DNA from: Frateuria defendens
GTDB lineage: Bacteria > Pseudomonadota > Gammaproteobacteria > Xanthomonadales > Rhodanobacteraceae
Reading direction: 5' to 3'
Assembly (NCBI RefSeq): GCF_001182895.1
Contig: NZ_LFQR01000030.1
Span: 1-64,000, forward strand
Length of the DNA: 64,000 nucleotides
How positions within the stretch are numbered: the first letter of the stretch is position 1; the number at the start of each line of letters is the position of its first letter. Below the pieces are notes generated by a model. That model saw nothing but the letters and a program-made list of their open reading frames with translations, had not been told where the DNA came from and searched no databases. A program made the translations under genes and the position numbers. Shown one piece after another: positions 11,305 to 20,467 of this stretch.

Positions 11305-11964
11305 GTGGCAGATCCGGTGAACTGGGCCGACTACATCATTCTCGGCGTGCTGGGCCTGTCGGTCTTGATCGGACTGTGGCGCGGCCTCATCTCCGAGGTG
11401 CTGGCCCTGGTGGTGTGGGTGGCGGCGTTCTGGGTGGCGTGGCTGTTCGGGCCGGCGGTGGCGGGCTATTTCGAGCACAGCATCTCGCTGCCTTCGGCGC
11501 GGATCCTCGTCGGCTATGGCCTGTGCTTCATCGTGGTGCTGATCGCCGGCGCGCTGCTGCGCTTCGTGATCGGGCGGCTGGTCGCGGGCACCGGGCTGGG
11601 CGGCACCGACCGCCTGCTCGGCATGCTGTTCGGCCTGGCGCGCGGCGTGTTGCTGGTGACGCTGGCGGTGTTCCTGCTCAACTTCACCGCCTTCACCCGC
11701 GACCCGTGGTGGCAGCAATCCACGCTGCTGCCGCAGTTCAAGGCGGCGGCGGAATGGATGGGCCAGCACGTGCCGGACGAGGCGCGCCGCTACCTGCACC
11801 CGCCGGCGATGCTCGATCAGCTGCCGTCGCTGGACCGCTTGCCCTCGCTGCAGCAGCTCCCGTCGCTGCAGCAACTGCCGTTGCCGGGCGGCAAGCCGCC
11901 GGCGCCGGCGCACAATACACCCGCGGGCGCCACGCATCCGGCGCCCGCGGCCACGGTTTTCTAG
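11305..11964 (+). CDS. cvpA: CvpA family inner-membrane protein
   Basis: A 219-residue colicin V production (CvpA) homologue with four hydrophobic segments in the first 150 residues, starting [26 protein letters not shown] start, 17 bases after dedD. CvpA proteins are needed for colicin V export in E. coli and affect envelope homeostasis; no transport substrate is known. The C-terminal tail, about residues 171-195, contains a short tandem repeat based on LPSLQQ or LPSLDR and then a Pro/Ala-rich end, an extension beyond the conserved core. Position before purF is conserved. Confidence 0.9.
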   Translation: MADPVNWADYIILGVLGLSVLIGLWRGLISEVLALVVWVAAFWVAWLFGPAVAGYFEHSISLPSARILVGYGLCFIVVLIAGALLRFVIGRLVAGTGLGGTDRLLGMLFGLARGVLLVTLAVFLLNFTAFTRDPWWQQSTLLPQFKAAAEWMGQHVPDEARRYLHPPAMLDQLPSLDRLPSLQQLPSLQQLPLPGGKPPAPAHNTPAGATHPAPAATVF

Positions 11965-11990
11965 ACGCTTCTCAAGCAGGTATCACAACC

Positions 11991-13469
<1,479 letters not shown>

Positions 13470-13515
13470 GTCGTATTGATCTGCTCGGGCTCTCCGGTGT
13501 GTGGGGCCCGTGCGG

Positions 13516-13884
13516 TCAGCGGATGTTCTGGGCAATTCGCCAGAGCACGCCGGACGGGTCGAGCAGGCAGAAGTCGCGCATGCCCCACGGCTGGTCGATA
13601 GGGGTATCCAGGCGCACCGCGTAGTGCTCCGCGATGCCCGCCACGCGCAGCCTGCGATACCAGGCGTCGACGTCGGCCACCAACAAGTGCATGACGAAAT
13701 TGCGAGCATGCTCGGGCCGGTAGAAGTCCTGCAGGAGGAAACTGCAGTCGTCGAGCGCGAAGTACGCCACGCCTGCATATTCCGATTTCTCTTCGAAACC
13801 GATGTCGGTATAGAACCGGCGCGATAGCGCGTAGTCGCGCGCCGGGACGAAAGCCTTGAGCTCGATCGCCTGCAAGTTGTCCAT
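13516..13884 (-). CDS. VOC (glyoxalase/bleomycin-resistance) family protein
   Basis: A 122-residue single-module vicinal-oxygen-chelate protein. It opens with IELKAFVPARDYALSRRFY and has the second beta-alpha-beta unit ending MRDFCLLDPSGVLWRIAQ. An AAAGGAG site precedes the ATG. Such proteins act as dimers in lyase, dioxygenase or resistance reactions; the metal ligands and substrate cannot be fixed here. It converges on purF, with 46 bases between the stops. Confidence 0.8.
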   Translation of the reverse strand: MDNLQAIELKAFVPARDYALSRRFYTDIGFEEKSEYAGVAYFALDDCSFLLQDFYRPEHARNFVMHLLVADVDAWYRRLRVAGIAEHYAVRLDTPIDQPWGMRDFCLLDPSGVLWRIAQNIR

Positions 13885-14213
13885 GGGCGTTCTCCTTTAG
13901 GCGCTCAACGAAGCGCGCGTTCAACGGAAGCTTTCGTCGCTTCAGCTTCGTCGCTTGTCGCAGGCGGCGGTCAATGGCTTTGCCGCTCATCCTGGGCCGA
14001 GCTACTGGATGCCGGCCTTCGCCGGCATGACGGCTTGGCCGGAACTCTGATTCGCCGGGCCGGTCATGACGAAGCGAGCACAGCGCGCAGGACGCCTCGG
14101 CCCAGAATGGCTTTTGTGTGTAGTGCCTCGTGGGGGGCATTGCAGGGCAAGGCCATTCCCGAGCCGAGCGCGACGCGCGCGTCGTACGGAGCGGTGAAGT
14201 TACACTTCGCCTC
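13885..14213. other. intergenic region with a REP-like hairpin
   Basis: No gene is seen. It contains a direct repetition around CTTTCGTCGCTTCAGCTTCG and, at 14009-14028, a hairpin ATGCCGGC-CTTC-GCCGGCAT within the context TGGATGCCGGCCTTCGCC, a form of interspersed repeat often seen in Xanthomonadales intergenic DNA. A TACACT at 14201-14206 is placed as a -10 very close to the next start, which would give an almost leaderless mRNA, but no -35 supports it. Confidence 0.5.
14009..14028. repeat. REP-like hairpin
   Basis: Perfect 8-bp arms ATGCCGGC and GCCGGCAT around CTTC. Family membership is inferred from its form only; no second full copy was found in the window. Confidence 0.5.
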
Positions 14214-15023
14214 ATGACCGATTTGCACCAAGCCGCCAGGCGCTGCCTCGACGCCAACGACCCGGCCGAGAAGCTGCGCCTGACCGCCGAGACCTGGCAG
14301 GGCTTCCAGGCCGGCGAGCTCTGTCCCGATCCGGCCTCGCCGCCGCCCGCGTCGATCGGCGCGCCGGGCCGCCCCGAACGCCCGCGCCTGGTCTCGCCGA
14401 AGAAGCTCCCGCAGCGCGGCCTGGGCCGCGCCGAGGGCCGCGCCGCGCTGGTGCACGCGGTGGCGCACATCGAGTTCAACGCCATCGACCTCGCCTGGGA
14501 TGCCGTGTACCGCTTCCGCGGCATGCCGGCGGACTATTACCTCGACTGGGCCCGCTGCGCCGACGACGAGGCGCGCCACTTCGCACTGCTGGCGGCGCGG
14601 CTGGGCGAGCTTGGCCATGCCTACGGCGATTTCGACGCCCACAACGGCCTGTGGGAGATGGCTGAGAACACCGCCCATTCCGACACCGCCCGCATGGCGC
14701 TGGTGCCGCGCGTGCTGGAGGCGCGCGGGCTGGACGTGACGCCGGGCATGATCGCGCGCCTGCGCGCGGCGGGCGACGAGCAAACGGTGGCGATCCTCGA
14801 GGTGATCCTGCGCGAGGAAGTGGCCCACGTGGCCGCCGGTACGCGCTGGTTCCGCTGGTGCTGCGAGCGCGACGGGCTCGATCCGCGCGAAACCTTCCTC
14901 GATCTTCTGCGCGACTACATGGGCCGCAACCTGCGTGGCCCGTTCAACCGGCCGGCGCGGCTCGAAGCCGGCTTCGACGCCGAAGAACTCGACCGGCTCG
15001 CCGCGCTGGCCGTGGCCGGTTGA
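14214..15023 (+). CDS. DUF455 family ferritin-like protein
   Basis: A 269-residue protein of the DUF455 family. Glu/His pairs typical of ferritin-like di-iron helices are visible: HAVAHIEFNAIDLAWDA, CADDEARHFALL and ILREEVAHVAAG. The family is related in fold to ferritin-like hydroxylases such as MiaE, but no reaction is established. Start set at the ATG 14214; the upstream 84 in-frame bases lack family-like residues. There is no good ribosome-binding site before it. Confidence 0.85.
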   Translation: MTDLHQAARRCLDANDPAEKLRLTAETWQGFQAGELCPDPASPPPASIGAPGRPERPRLVSPKKLPQRGLGRAEGRAALVHAVAHIEFNAIDLAWDAVYRFRGMPADYYLDWARCADDEARHFALLAARLGELGHAYGDFDAHNGLWEMAENTAHSDTARMALVPRVLEARGLDVTPGMIARLRAAGDEQTVAILEVILREEVAHVAAGTRWFRWCCERDGLDPRETFLDLLRDYMGRNLRGPFNRPARLEAGFDAEELDRLAALAVAG

Positions 15024-15227
15024 CGGCCCGGGCGACTGGCCCACGCTGCGTCGCAGCTTTCGCGGGCCCGGGCAGGCGAGTAGCGTCGGCACGTGGCGGG
15101 TTCCGTGCGGGAGCGGCGGTCGTGGCGCGCAGGCCGTAGGCCGGCGGCCGTGGCGGGCAGCGTACAGGCAGTGCGCAGGAGACGGTCCGGACTGTCGTCA
15201 CGTCGCTTTCCCAGCGAGGGCACAGCC

Positions 15228-15500
15228 ATGCCTAAGTTCATGATCGAACGCTCCATCCCCGGCGCCGGCCAGCTCACGGCCGAGCAGCTCAAGGGCATCT
15301 CGCAGACCTCCTGCGGCGTGCTGCAGGCGATGGGGCCGCGCATCCAGTGGGTGCAGAGCTACATCACGGACGACAAGGTCTATTGCGTCTACATCGCCCC
15401 CGACGAGGCCGCCGTGCGCGAGCACGCCCAGCGCGGCGGCTTCCCGGCCGACCGGGTGGCGCCGATCCGCGGCCTGATCGATCCGGTCACGGCGGAATAG
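15228..15500 (+). CDS. DUF4242 family small protein
   Basis: A 90-residue protein (MPKFMIERSIPGAGQL...) matching the DUF4242 group of ferredoxin-like alpha-beta proteins. One Cys pair can be noted (SQTSCGVLQ and DKVYCVYIA). Some relatives are annotated as nickel-binding, which cannot be confirmed from this sequence. It stands alone between DUF455 and a long intergenic stretch; 204 bases before it hold nothing recognisable. Confidence 0.7.
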   Translation: MPKFMIERSIPGAGQLTAEQLKGISQTSCGVLQAMGPRIQWVQSYITDDKVYCVYIAPDEAAVREHAQRGGFPADRVAPIRGLIDPVTAE

Positions 15501-15924
15501 GGGCCGCCTTGCCGTCGCGGCGAGGGTAGGCGGGAGGCCAAGCTTTTCGGGAGCCGGCGCGAATGGCGTCGGCGGGCACCGCGCAGGGAAGGCGCAACGG
15601 TTCTGTCATGAGGCGCCGGGCTGGCACCGCAGGCGAGTGTTGCCCGCCGGCCTTCGTGGGCGGCGGAGGGCCGCGCCACGGGACCTTCCACCGCCCCGGC
15701 GCTGCGTGCAGGGGCGATGACGCATCCGTGGCAATTTTGCGACAAGCCGACAAAACAGGCCGCCGGCTTTGTTGTTATGCTCCGGAGCGATGGTTGGCGG
15801 ACATGTAAGTTCGTGAACTTCATCAGTAATTCACGAAGCACAGTATCGCGCCGGGCAGGTGAGCGCCGCCTGGCCCCGGGCGGCGCGCGTGCAGTCGCCA
15901 GTCGGCAGGAGAGGACAGCCCGCT
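15501..15924. other. long upstream region of the MASE1 gene
   Basis: No coding signal is convincing in these 424 bases. The right part is AT-richer and holds a paired TTCRYGAA site (15810-15837), suggesting a controlled promoter for the MASE1 gene. The left part, 15501-15740, shows nothing recognisable. Confidence 0.5.
15810..15837. promoter_or_regulatory. paired TTCGTGAA/TTCACGAA operator candidate
   Basis: TTCGTGAA at 15810-15817 and TTCACGAA at 15830-15837 form a perfect 8-bp inverted repeat with a 12-bp spacer. Centre-to-centre distance is 20 bp, two helical turns. Each half is itself of the palindromic form TTC-N2-GAA. It lies 88 bp before the MASE1 gene start. The cognate regulator is unknown. 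Confidence 0.5.
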
Positions 15925-17505
15925 ATGCCACGGAGTGAGCTGGTGAAGCCATGGATGAAACATCTGGGTGTCGCGCTTGCCTACGCGCTTTGCTACGCGG
16001 GGTTGCGTGAAGTCTCGTTTCCCTACTGGGTGCTCTTCTCGGGCTTCCACTTGAGTGCGCTGCTGCTAATGCCGCGGCGCTATTGGCCGGCCATGGCCGT
16101 CGGCGAAATGATTCCGCTTGCCTGCTTGAGCTTGCGCTGCCTCGACGAGTTCGGCTGGGCTTGGTCCGTTCTCATCGTCATTCCACCCGTCGCGCTGGCG
16201 ATGCCCGTGGTGCGCCTCTGCCAGAACCGCTGGCGCCTGTTTCCCTCACTCCACGGCATACGCACGGGTGGGCTCCTGCTTTGCGCCCTGTTCGCTTCTG
16301 CTATCTGGACGGCTGCAAACGTTGCCACTCTGTTAGTGACCCAGCTGCCACCCGGCTATGTGCTGGATTACGGTGACGTCATCGCCCGCTGGATGCTCGG
16401 CAACGATCTCGGCGTATTGACCGTGGTGCCACTGGCGCTGCTGCTGAGGGGAGCGATGGGCCGCCTGCCGGCGCGGGCTTGGCTAGGGGCCATGCTCGAC
16501 AGCCGCTTCGTGCTCGAATGCGTCAGCTGGATGCTGCCGGCGCTGGTCTTTTTGACCTGGATCGGCCGTGGGGCGGCGGGGGAAGACATCCGCCAGGCCG
16601 CGCGCATGGCCATGTTCCTGCCGGTGGCGGTGCTGGTGCTGCGGCACGGCTGGCAGGCGGTGGCGGTCGGCGGCGCCGCGGCCTCCCTCGGCGTGGTGCT
16701 CACGATTCCGGCGGACCCGGATGCGAACAGCCTGGAGGCGGAGGTGTTCATCTGCTTCGCCATCTCCACCATGCTGCTGCTGGGCGGCCGCATCACGGCG
16801 CTTAATCTGCGCGACGAGCGCGGGCGCGAGGATACGCGCCAGACCCTCGCTCTCGCCAGGCGAGCCCTATTCTTCAGCGAGCTGCGGGCGAAGCGGGCCT
16901 CGGAAAGCCTGGAGCAGATCCGCAGCGCGATCCGCGTCAACCATTTCACGCTGCTGGAGCGGGTCAGGCAGATGCTGCCGAACTTCGACCAGCGCTTCTA
17001 CCTCCGGCAGGGCACGGTAGTGCAGGAGCAGTTGTACCGGGTGGCCGACAACCTGTATCCGGTGAGCTGGGGCGAGCGGGGCCTGCCGGCCTCCCTGCGG
17101 GAGGGCGCGATGGCGCGCACGCTGGATGAATCGGGCGTGCGCTATCTCTGCCTCATCTCCGGGCGCGGGCTCAGCCAGCTGTCTTCGAGCCTGCACCTGG
17201 TGCTCTATCGCGTGGTGATCGAACTGGTCTACACCGCCTGCCAGCGACACCAGGCCACCGACGTGCGGGTGGAACTGCGCGGCGGCTACTTCGGCGGGCG
17301 GCGCTGGGCGGTGCTGCGCGTGGACGCGATCGAAGACCCCGCGCGCAGCGAGCGCGTGATGTGGAACACCCTGCTGCCGCGGCTGGCGGCGATGAACGCC
17401 GGCGTGCAGTCCGTGCACGACCAGGTGGAGCTGTTCGAAGGCCGCGTGCGCGAGCGCCGGCTACCGCACGGCGGGCGGGTCAGTCTGATTTTCCACGATC
17501 ACTAG
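15925..17505 (+). CDS. MASE1-domain membrane protein with degenerate kinase-like C-terminus
   Basis: A 526-residue protein. Residues 1 to about 290 are a multi-pass membrane sensor domain of the MASE1 type. A linker rich in Arg and Glu follows (RDERGREDTRQTL...), then a C-terminal region that resembles the HATPase part of UhpB/NarX-like kinases (SSSLHLVLYRVVIELVYTACQ aligns with the N-box helix). A convincing phospho-accepting HisKA_3 motif and intact glycine boxes are not seen, so kinase activity is doubtful. Start chosen at 15925 with AGGAGAGGAC upstream. No response regulator is adjacent. Its 3' end overlaps the convergent gene by 26 bases. Confidence 0.75.
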   Translation: MPRSELVKPWMKHLGVALAYALCYAGLREVSFPYWVLFSGFHLSALLLMPRRYWPAMAVGEMIPLACLSLRCLDEFGWAWSVLIVIPPVALAMPVVRLCQNRWRLFPSLHGIRTGGLLLCALFASAIWTAANVATLLVTQLPPGYVLDYGDVIARWMLGNDLGVLTVVPLALLLRGAMGRLPARAWLGAMLDSRFVLECVSWMLPALVFLTWIGRGAAGEDIRQAARMAMFLPVAVLVLRHGWQAVAVGGAAASLGVVLTIPADPDANSLEAEVFICFAISTMLLLGGRITALNLRDERGREDTRQTLALARRALFFSELRAKRASESLEQIRSAIRVNHFTLLERVRQMLPNFDQRFYLRQGTVVQEQLYRVADNLYPVSWGERGLPASLREGAMARTLDESGVRYLCLISGRGLSQLSSSLHLVLYRVVIELVYTACQRHQATDVRVELRGGYFGGRRWAVLRVDAIEDPARSERVMWNTLLPRLAAMNAGVQSVHDQVELFEGRVRERRLPHGGRVSLIFHDH

Positions 17506-17962
17506 GCGCGGACGGCACCGACTGGAGGTGGGTGTTGCACTTGATCGGGTCGCAGGTGTCGATGTCCGACGCCTCCAGCACGACCTTGCCCATGGGCTGC
17601 GGCGTGGCCGTGACCTGGATGCTGTCGTCCTGGTACACGACCTCGCCCCGCGCGGCCGGCGCGGCGGCGCCGTCGCCCGGCGTACGGACCAGCGCCGAGT
17701 CGGCGCCGACCGGCAGCACCAGGAACTGCCTGTTAGCGGTGGCGAAGGCGCCGCGGACCTTGCCGCCCAGGTCGTTGACCTGGATGTAGCGGATGCCTTC
17801 GCGCACGAAGACGTACACGTGCCAGCGCGGGCTGGCGGATACATCGGCGGCATTCGGCCAGGCCTGTCCCAGGCCCGTCGCGGCCTGGCCGGCGGCGACA
17901 GCGAAGCCCACCATGCCGAAAGAAAACAACCCAGCCAGTACCGCGGCATTCCTCTTGTTCAT
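17480..17962 (-). CDS. exported protein of unknown function
   Basis: A 160-residue protein with an N-terminal signal peptide (MNKRNAAVLAGLFSFGMVGFAVA), probably cleaved near AGQA. The mature part is short on motifs; two Cys (DTCDPIKC) near the C-terminus could form a disulfide. Start at 17962 is preferred over the longer frame because the signal peptide begins there. It converges on the MASE1 gene with a 26-base overlap of the 3' ends. A copy of the CCCCC-N-TTCGRG element lies 122 bp upstream. No family recognised. Confidence 0.65.
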   Translation of the reverse strand: MNKRNAAVLAGLFSFGMVGFAVAAGQAATGLGQAWPNAADVSASPRWHVYVFVREGIRYIQVNDLGGKVRGAFATANRQFLVLPVGADSALVRTPGDGAAAPAARGEVVYQDDSIQVTATPQPMGKVVLEASDIDTCDPIKCNTHLQSVPSAPSDRGKSD

Positions 17963-18083
17963 GGCCCGCCCCTTTCCCATTGGAGACGGTCCGGACTCTA
18001 GCACCGGGGCGGATCGGCCTGCACGGGTACCGGCGATGCGGGGAATGCCGCAGGAGCGGGGTGGCCCCTAAGGAGGCGCGCAG

Positions 18084-18101
18084 ATTCCCCCTTTCGAGTA
18101 A
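18084..18101 (-). promoter_or_regulatory. recurrent CCCCC-N-TTCG element, site A
   Basis: Plus-strand sequence ATTCCCCCTTTCGAGTAA; read on the minus strand as TTACTCGAAAGGGGGAAT. It lies in the divergent region between the exported protein (start 17962) and the hydrolase cluster (18223). Very similar sites occur at 21631 and 30428 and looser ones at 22097, 26054 and 33997. Confidence 0.5.
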
Positions 18102-18222
18102 TACCGGACGCCGGCGCGCAACGGTAGCTTTGTACCTGCGATTCGCGTCGGCTCTCTGGCGACGGGCCCGGCTGGCCCGCCGTCCGCGATGGCCCTCACA
18201 CCGTCCGCCGGGAGACACGCGC

Positions 18223-18387
18223 ATGACTACCCTCGATGCTTCCGACGCCGTCGATCGCGCGCGGCGGCGGGTTCTTGCCGGAATGGTTGTCGCGACAACC
18301 GCCTCCACCCCGCCGTGGCTTTCGGAGGCCGCCAGGGCACCCGTTGCCGGCGGCGCCTCTTTCCCCCACCAGGAGTTCATCCCATGA
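18223..18387 (+). CDS. 54-residue Tat-leader-like ORF
   Basis: The short frame [20 protein letters not shown]... reads like a twin-arginine signal: an Arg cluster (RARRR), a moderately hydrophobic stretch [16 protein letters not shown] and an AXA-like region. There is no mature domain: the frame ends with TGA overlapping the ATG of the alpha/beta hydrolase (ATGA). Inside the ORF, AGGAG sits before the hydrolase start. It may be a genuine translationally coupled leader peptide, or a former Tat signal detached from the hydrolase by a frameshift. Coding status is uncertain. Confidence 0.45.
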   Translation: MTTLDASDAVDRARRRVLAGMVVATTASTPPWLSEAARAPVAGGASFPHQEFIP

Positions 18388-19205
18388 GCAGCATCAAGAC
18401 CCAAGACGGCACCGAAATCTTCTACAAGGACTGGGGCAAGGGCCAGCCGGTGGTGTTCTCGCACGGCTGGCCGCTGACGGCCGATGCGTGGGACCCGCAG
18501 CTGATGTTCATGGCCGAGCACGGCTACCGCGCCATCGCCCATGACCGGCGCAGCCACGGCCGCTCGACGCAGACCTTCGCCGGCAACGACATGGACACCT
18601 ACGCGGACGACCTGGCCGCGCTGATCGAGCAGCTGGACCTCAAGGACATCATCCTGGTCGGCCACTCCACCGGCGGCGGCGAGATCGCGCACTACATGGG
18701 CCGCCATGGCACCAAGCGGGTGGCGAAAGCGGTGCTGGTGGGCGCGGTGCCGCCGCTGATGGTCAAGACCGAGGCCAACCCGGGCGGCCTGCCGCTCAGC
18801 GTGTTCGACGGCATCCGCAAGGGTGTGTGGGAGGACCGCTCGCAGTTCTACAAGGACCTGACCACGCCGTTCTACGGCTACAACCTCCCGGGCGCGAAGG
18901 ATTCGCAGGGCGTGCGCGAGGCGTTCTGGCTGCAGGGCATGCAGGGCGGGCTGAAGGGCCAGTACGACTGCATCAAGCAGTTCTCCGAGGTGGATTACTC
19001 GGACGACCTGAAGAAGATCGACGTGCCGGTGCTGCTGATCCACGGCGACGCGGACCAGATCGTGCCGATCGACGCCTCGGCGAAGGCGGGCGTGAAGCTG
19101 CTCAAGCACGGCACGCTGAAGATCTACCCCGGCGCGCCGCACGGCCTGGCCACCACCCACCAGGACCAGCTCAACGCGGACCTGCTGGCCTTCGCCAAGG
19201 CGTAA
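18384..19205 (+). CDS. alpha/beta hydrolase (non-haem chloroperoxidase/esterase type)
   Basis: A 273-residue alpha/beta hydrolase of the cofactor-free haloperoxidase/arylesterase group. The nucleophile S95 is in GHSTGGG, the acid is D222 or D224 in HGDADQIVP, and H253 in [10 protein letters not shown] completes the triad. The start [20 protein letters not shown] is the normal family N-terminus with AGGAG upstream, so the cytoplasmic form is complete. It overlaps a Tat-like leader ORF by 4 bases, raising the question of whether relatives are exported. Substrate unknown; such enzymes hydrolyse esters or form peracids. Confidence 0.92.
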   Translation: MSSIKTQDGTEIFYKDWGKGQPVVFSHGWPLTADAWDPQLMFMAEHGYRAIAHDRRSHGRSTQTFAGNDMDTYADDLAALIEQLDLKDIILVGHSTGGGEIAHYMGRHGTKRVAKAVLVGAVPPLMVKTEANPGGLPLSVFDGIRKGVWEDRSQFYKDLTTPFYGYNLPGAKDSQGVREAFWLQGMQGGLKGQYDCIKQFSEVDYSDDLKKIDVPVLLIHGDADQIVPIDASAKAGVKLLKHGTLKIYPGAPHGLATTHQDQLNADLLAFAKA

Positions 19206-19308
19206 CCGTCGCCCGGCCCACCGCCAGGCTCGTCGGGCTTGGCGGTTCGTCGATAACAGGCTCGCCGGCACCCCGCCGGCGGGCCTGCCACTTGCAAAGG
19301 AGTGTTCC

Positions 19309-19800
19309 ATGACTACCGAACCCGGCCTGATTACGGCCATCCATACCCTGCTCAGCTTCCTGGCCCTGCTGTCCGGGGGCGTGGTCGTCGCCGGCCTGCT
19401 CGGCGGCTCGGCGTCGCGCACGTGGGTGCGTGGCTTCTGGATCACGGCGGTCGCCACCAGCGTGACCGGTTTCTTCTTCCCGTTCCACGGCGTGACGCCG
19501 GCGATCATCGTGGGCATCATCGCCCTGGCCATCCTGGGCGCGGTGCTGGCCGCCGCCAGGGGCGCGGGCGGCACGCGCCTCGGTTTCGCCGTCTATGCGG
19601 CCGGCCTGGTGGCGAGCGAGTACCTGCTGGTGTTCGTGGCGGTCGCCCAGGCCTTCGGGAAGATTCCCGCCCTGCATGCCCTGGCGCCGACGCAGAAGGA
19701 GCCGCCTTTCGCCGTCGCGCAGCTGTGCGTCCTGGTCCTCTTCATCGTGATGGGCGTCATCGCCACCCGGCGCACGCGGTCTGCGGTGCTCGCTCTCTGA
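19309..19800 (+). CDS. small multi-pass membrane protein
   Basis: A 163-residue protein with about five hydrophobic segments, for example LLSFLALLSGGVVVAGLLGG and IIVGIIALAILGAVLAAA, and almost no charged loops. AAAGGAG precedes the ATG. No family could be named. It follows the hydrolase by 103 bases on the same strand and may be co-transcribed. A MITE and then a strong hairpin lie directly downstream. Confidence 0.7.
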   Translation: MTTEPGLITAIHTLLSFLALLSGGVVVAGLLGGSASRTWVRGFWITAVATSVTGFFFPFHGVTPAIIVGIIALAILGAVLAAARGAGGTRLGFAVYAAGLVASEYLLVFVAVAQAFGKIPALHALAPTQKEPPFAVAQLCVLVLFIVMGVIATRRTRSAVLAL

Positions 19801-19841
19801 CATGCGCAGGCCGGCGACGGGCCTAGGCGAGTCGCGCCTTA

Positions 19842-20012
19842 GAGCCTGTTCAAAGTCTCTCCCACCTGCACCCTCCCGTGCAGGGGAGGGTTGGGGAGGG
19901 GTAAACCCTTGCCTCGAGGCCAGAGTTCACCCCCTCCCAGCCTCCCCCTGCCAGCAGCTGCCAGCAGGGGGAGGAGCCAAGCCGCGTCAACGGCAAGACT
20001 TTGAACAGGCTC
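19842..20012. mobile_element. 171-bp MITE with 17-bp perfect TIRs and TTA target duplication
   Basis: The ends are GAGCCTGTTCAAAGTCT (19842-19858) and its exact reverse complement (19996-20012). TTA flanks both sides (19839-19841 and 20013-20015) as a 3-bp target-site duplication. The interior has no ORF; it is made of C-rich and G-rich stretches that can pair. A TNA duplication fits mobilisation by IS5-family (IS1031-group) transposases, which is inference. It sits between the membrane-protein gene and its likely terminator. Confidence 0.85.
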
Positions 20013-20018
20013 TTAGAT

Positions 20019-20051
20019 ACGCGCCGCCTGTCGCAACGACAGGCGGCGCGT
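20019..20051 (+). terminator. strong hairpin downstream of the membrane-protein gene
   Basis: Perfect 15-bp arms (20019-20033 and 20037-20051) around CAA. The downstream bases TGTCTGCG are only weakly T-rich, so termination efficiency is uncertain. The MITE has inserted just before it. Confidence 0.5.
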
Positions 20052-20102
20052 TGTCTGCGCCGCCATGGTTCGCCCACGACGCTACCGCTCGTGCCGGATA
20101 AG

Positions 20103-20130
20103 AAGCGCCGTGCCCATGGGCGCGGCGCTT
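20103..20130. terminator. hairpin downstream of the small AraC-operon gene
   Basis: AAGCGCCG (20103-20110) pairs with CGGCGCTT (20123-20130), and the interior GCCC-AT-GGGC extends the stem. On the minus strand it follows the 78-residue ORF by 94 bases and is followed by CTTCTTATCC. The role as terminator is tentative. Confidence 0.35.
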
Positions 20131-20223
20131 GTCCGTGCCAGCGTTTTGCGATCGATGCCGGTCTGCCCGCGCCGGTTGTTTTGGAACGTCGCGCATCGCG
20201 ACTCGTGATGGACGGAGCCTCCG

Positions 20224-20460
20224 CTACGCCAGCCTAGTGAAGCTGACCGAGTTCAGGCGGTGCGCGGCGGCGGCATCCCTGACCGTGGCCGAGATCGCGA
20301 TCTCGCCGCGCGCGTCGAGTTCCAGCAGGCGCGCGGCGAGGCGGTCGAAGGCATCGCCGTCGAGGCCGAGCGAGCGGGCCGACCAGGTGGCCGGCCGGTG
20401 CGGGCGAAGGTTGCGCAGGAGCTCGTCGGCGAGCTGGGCCGGCTGGGCGGCGACGGACAT
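20224..20460 (-). CDS. small protein of unknown function behind the AraC gene
   Basis: A 78-residue ORF (MSVAAQPAQLADELLRNLRP...) starting 8 bases after the AraC stop. The region RSLGLDGDAFDRLAARLLEL reads as two amphipathic helices followed by a short strand (GEIAIS), similar in pattern to a small winged-helix module, but no family is recognised. Close spacing suggests it is co-expressed with the AraC regulator. Confidence 0.5.
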   Translation of the reverse strand: MSVAAQPAQLADELLRNLRPHRPATWSARSLGLDGDAFDRLAARLLELDARGEIAISATVRDAAAAHRLNSVSFTRLA

Positions 20461-20467
20461 GCGCGGC

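Noticed and set aside
14122-14141. TGCCTCGTGGGGGGCATT as a seventh copy of the recurrent element
   Set aside because: The central GAAN is missing and the alignment needs gaps.
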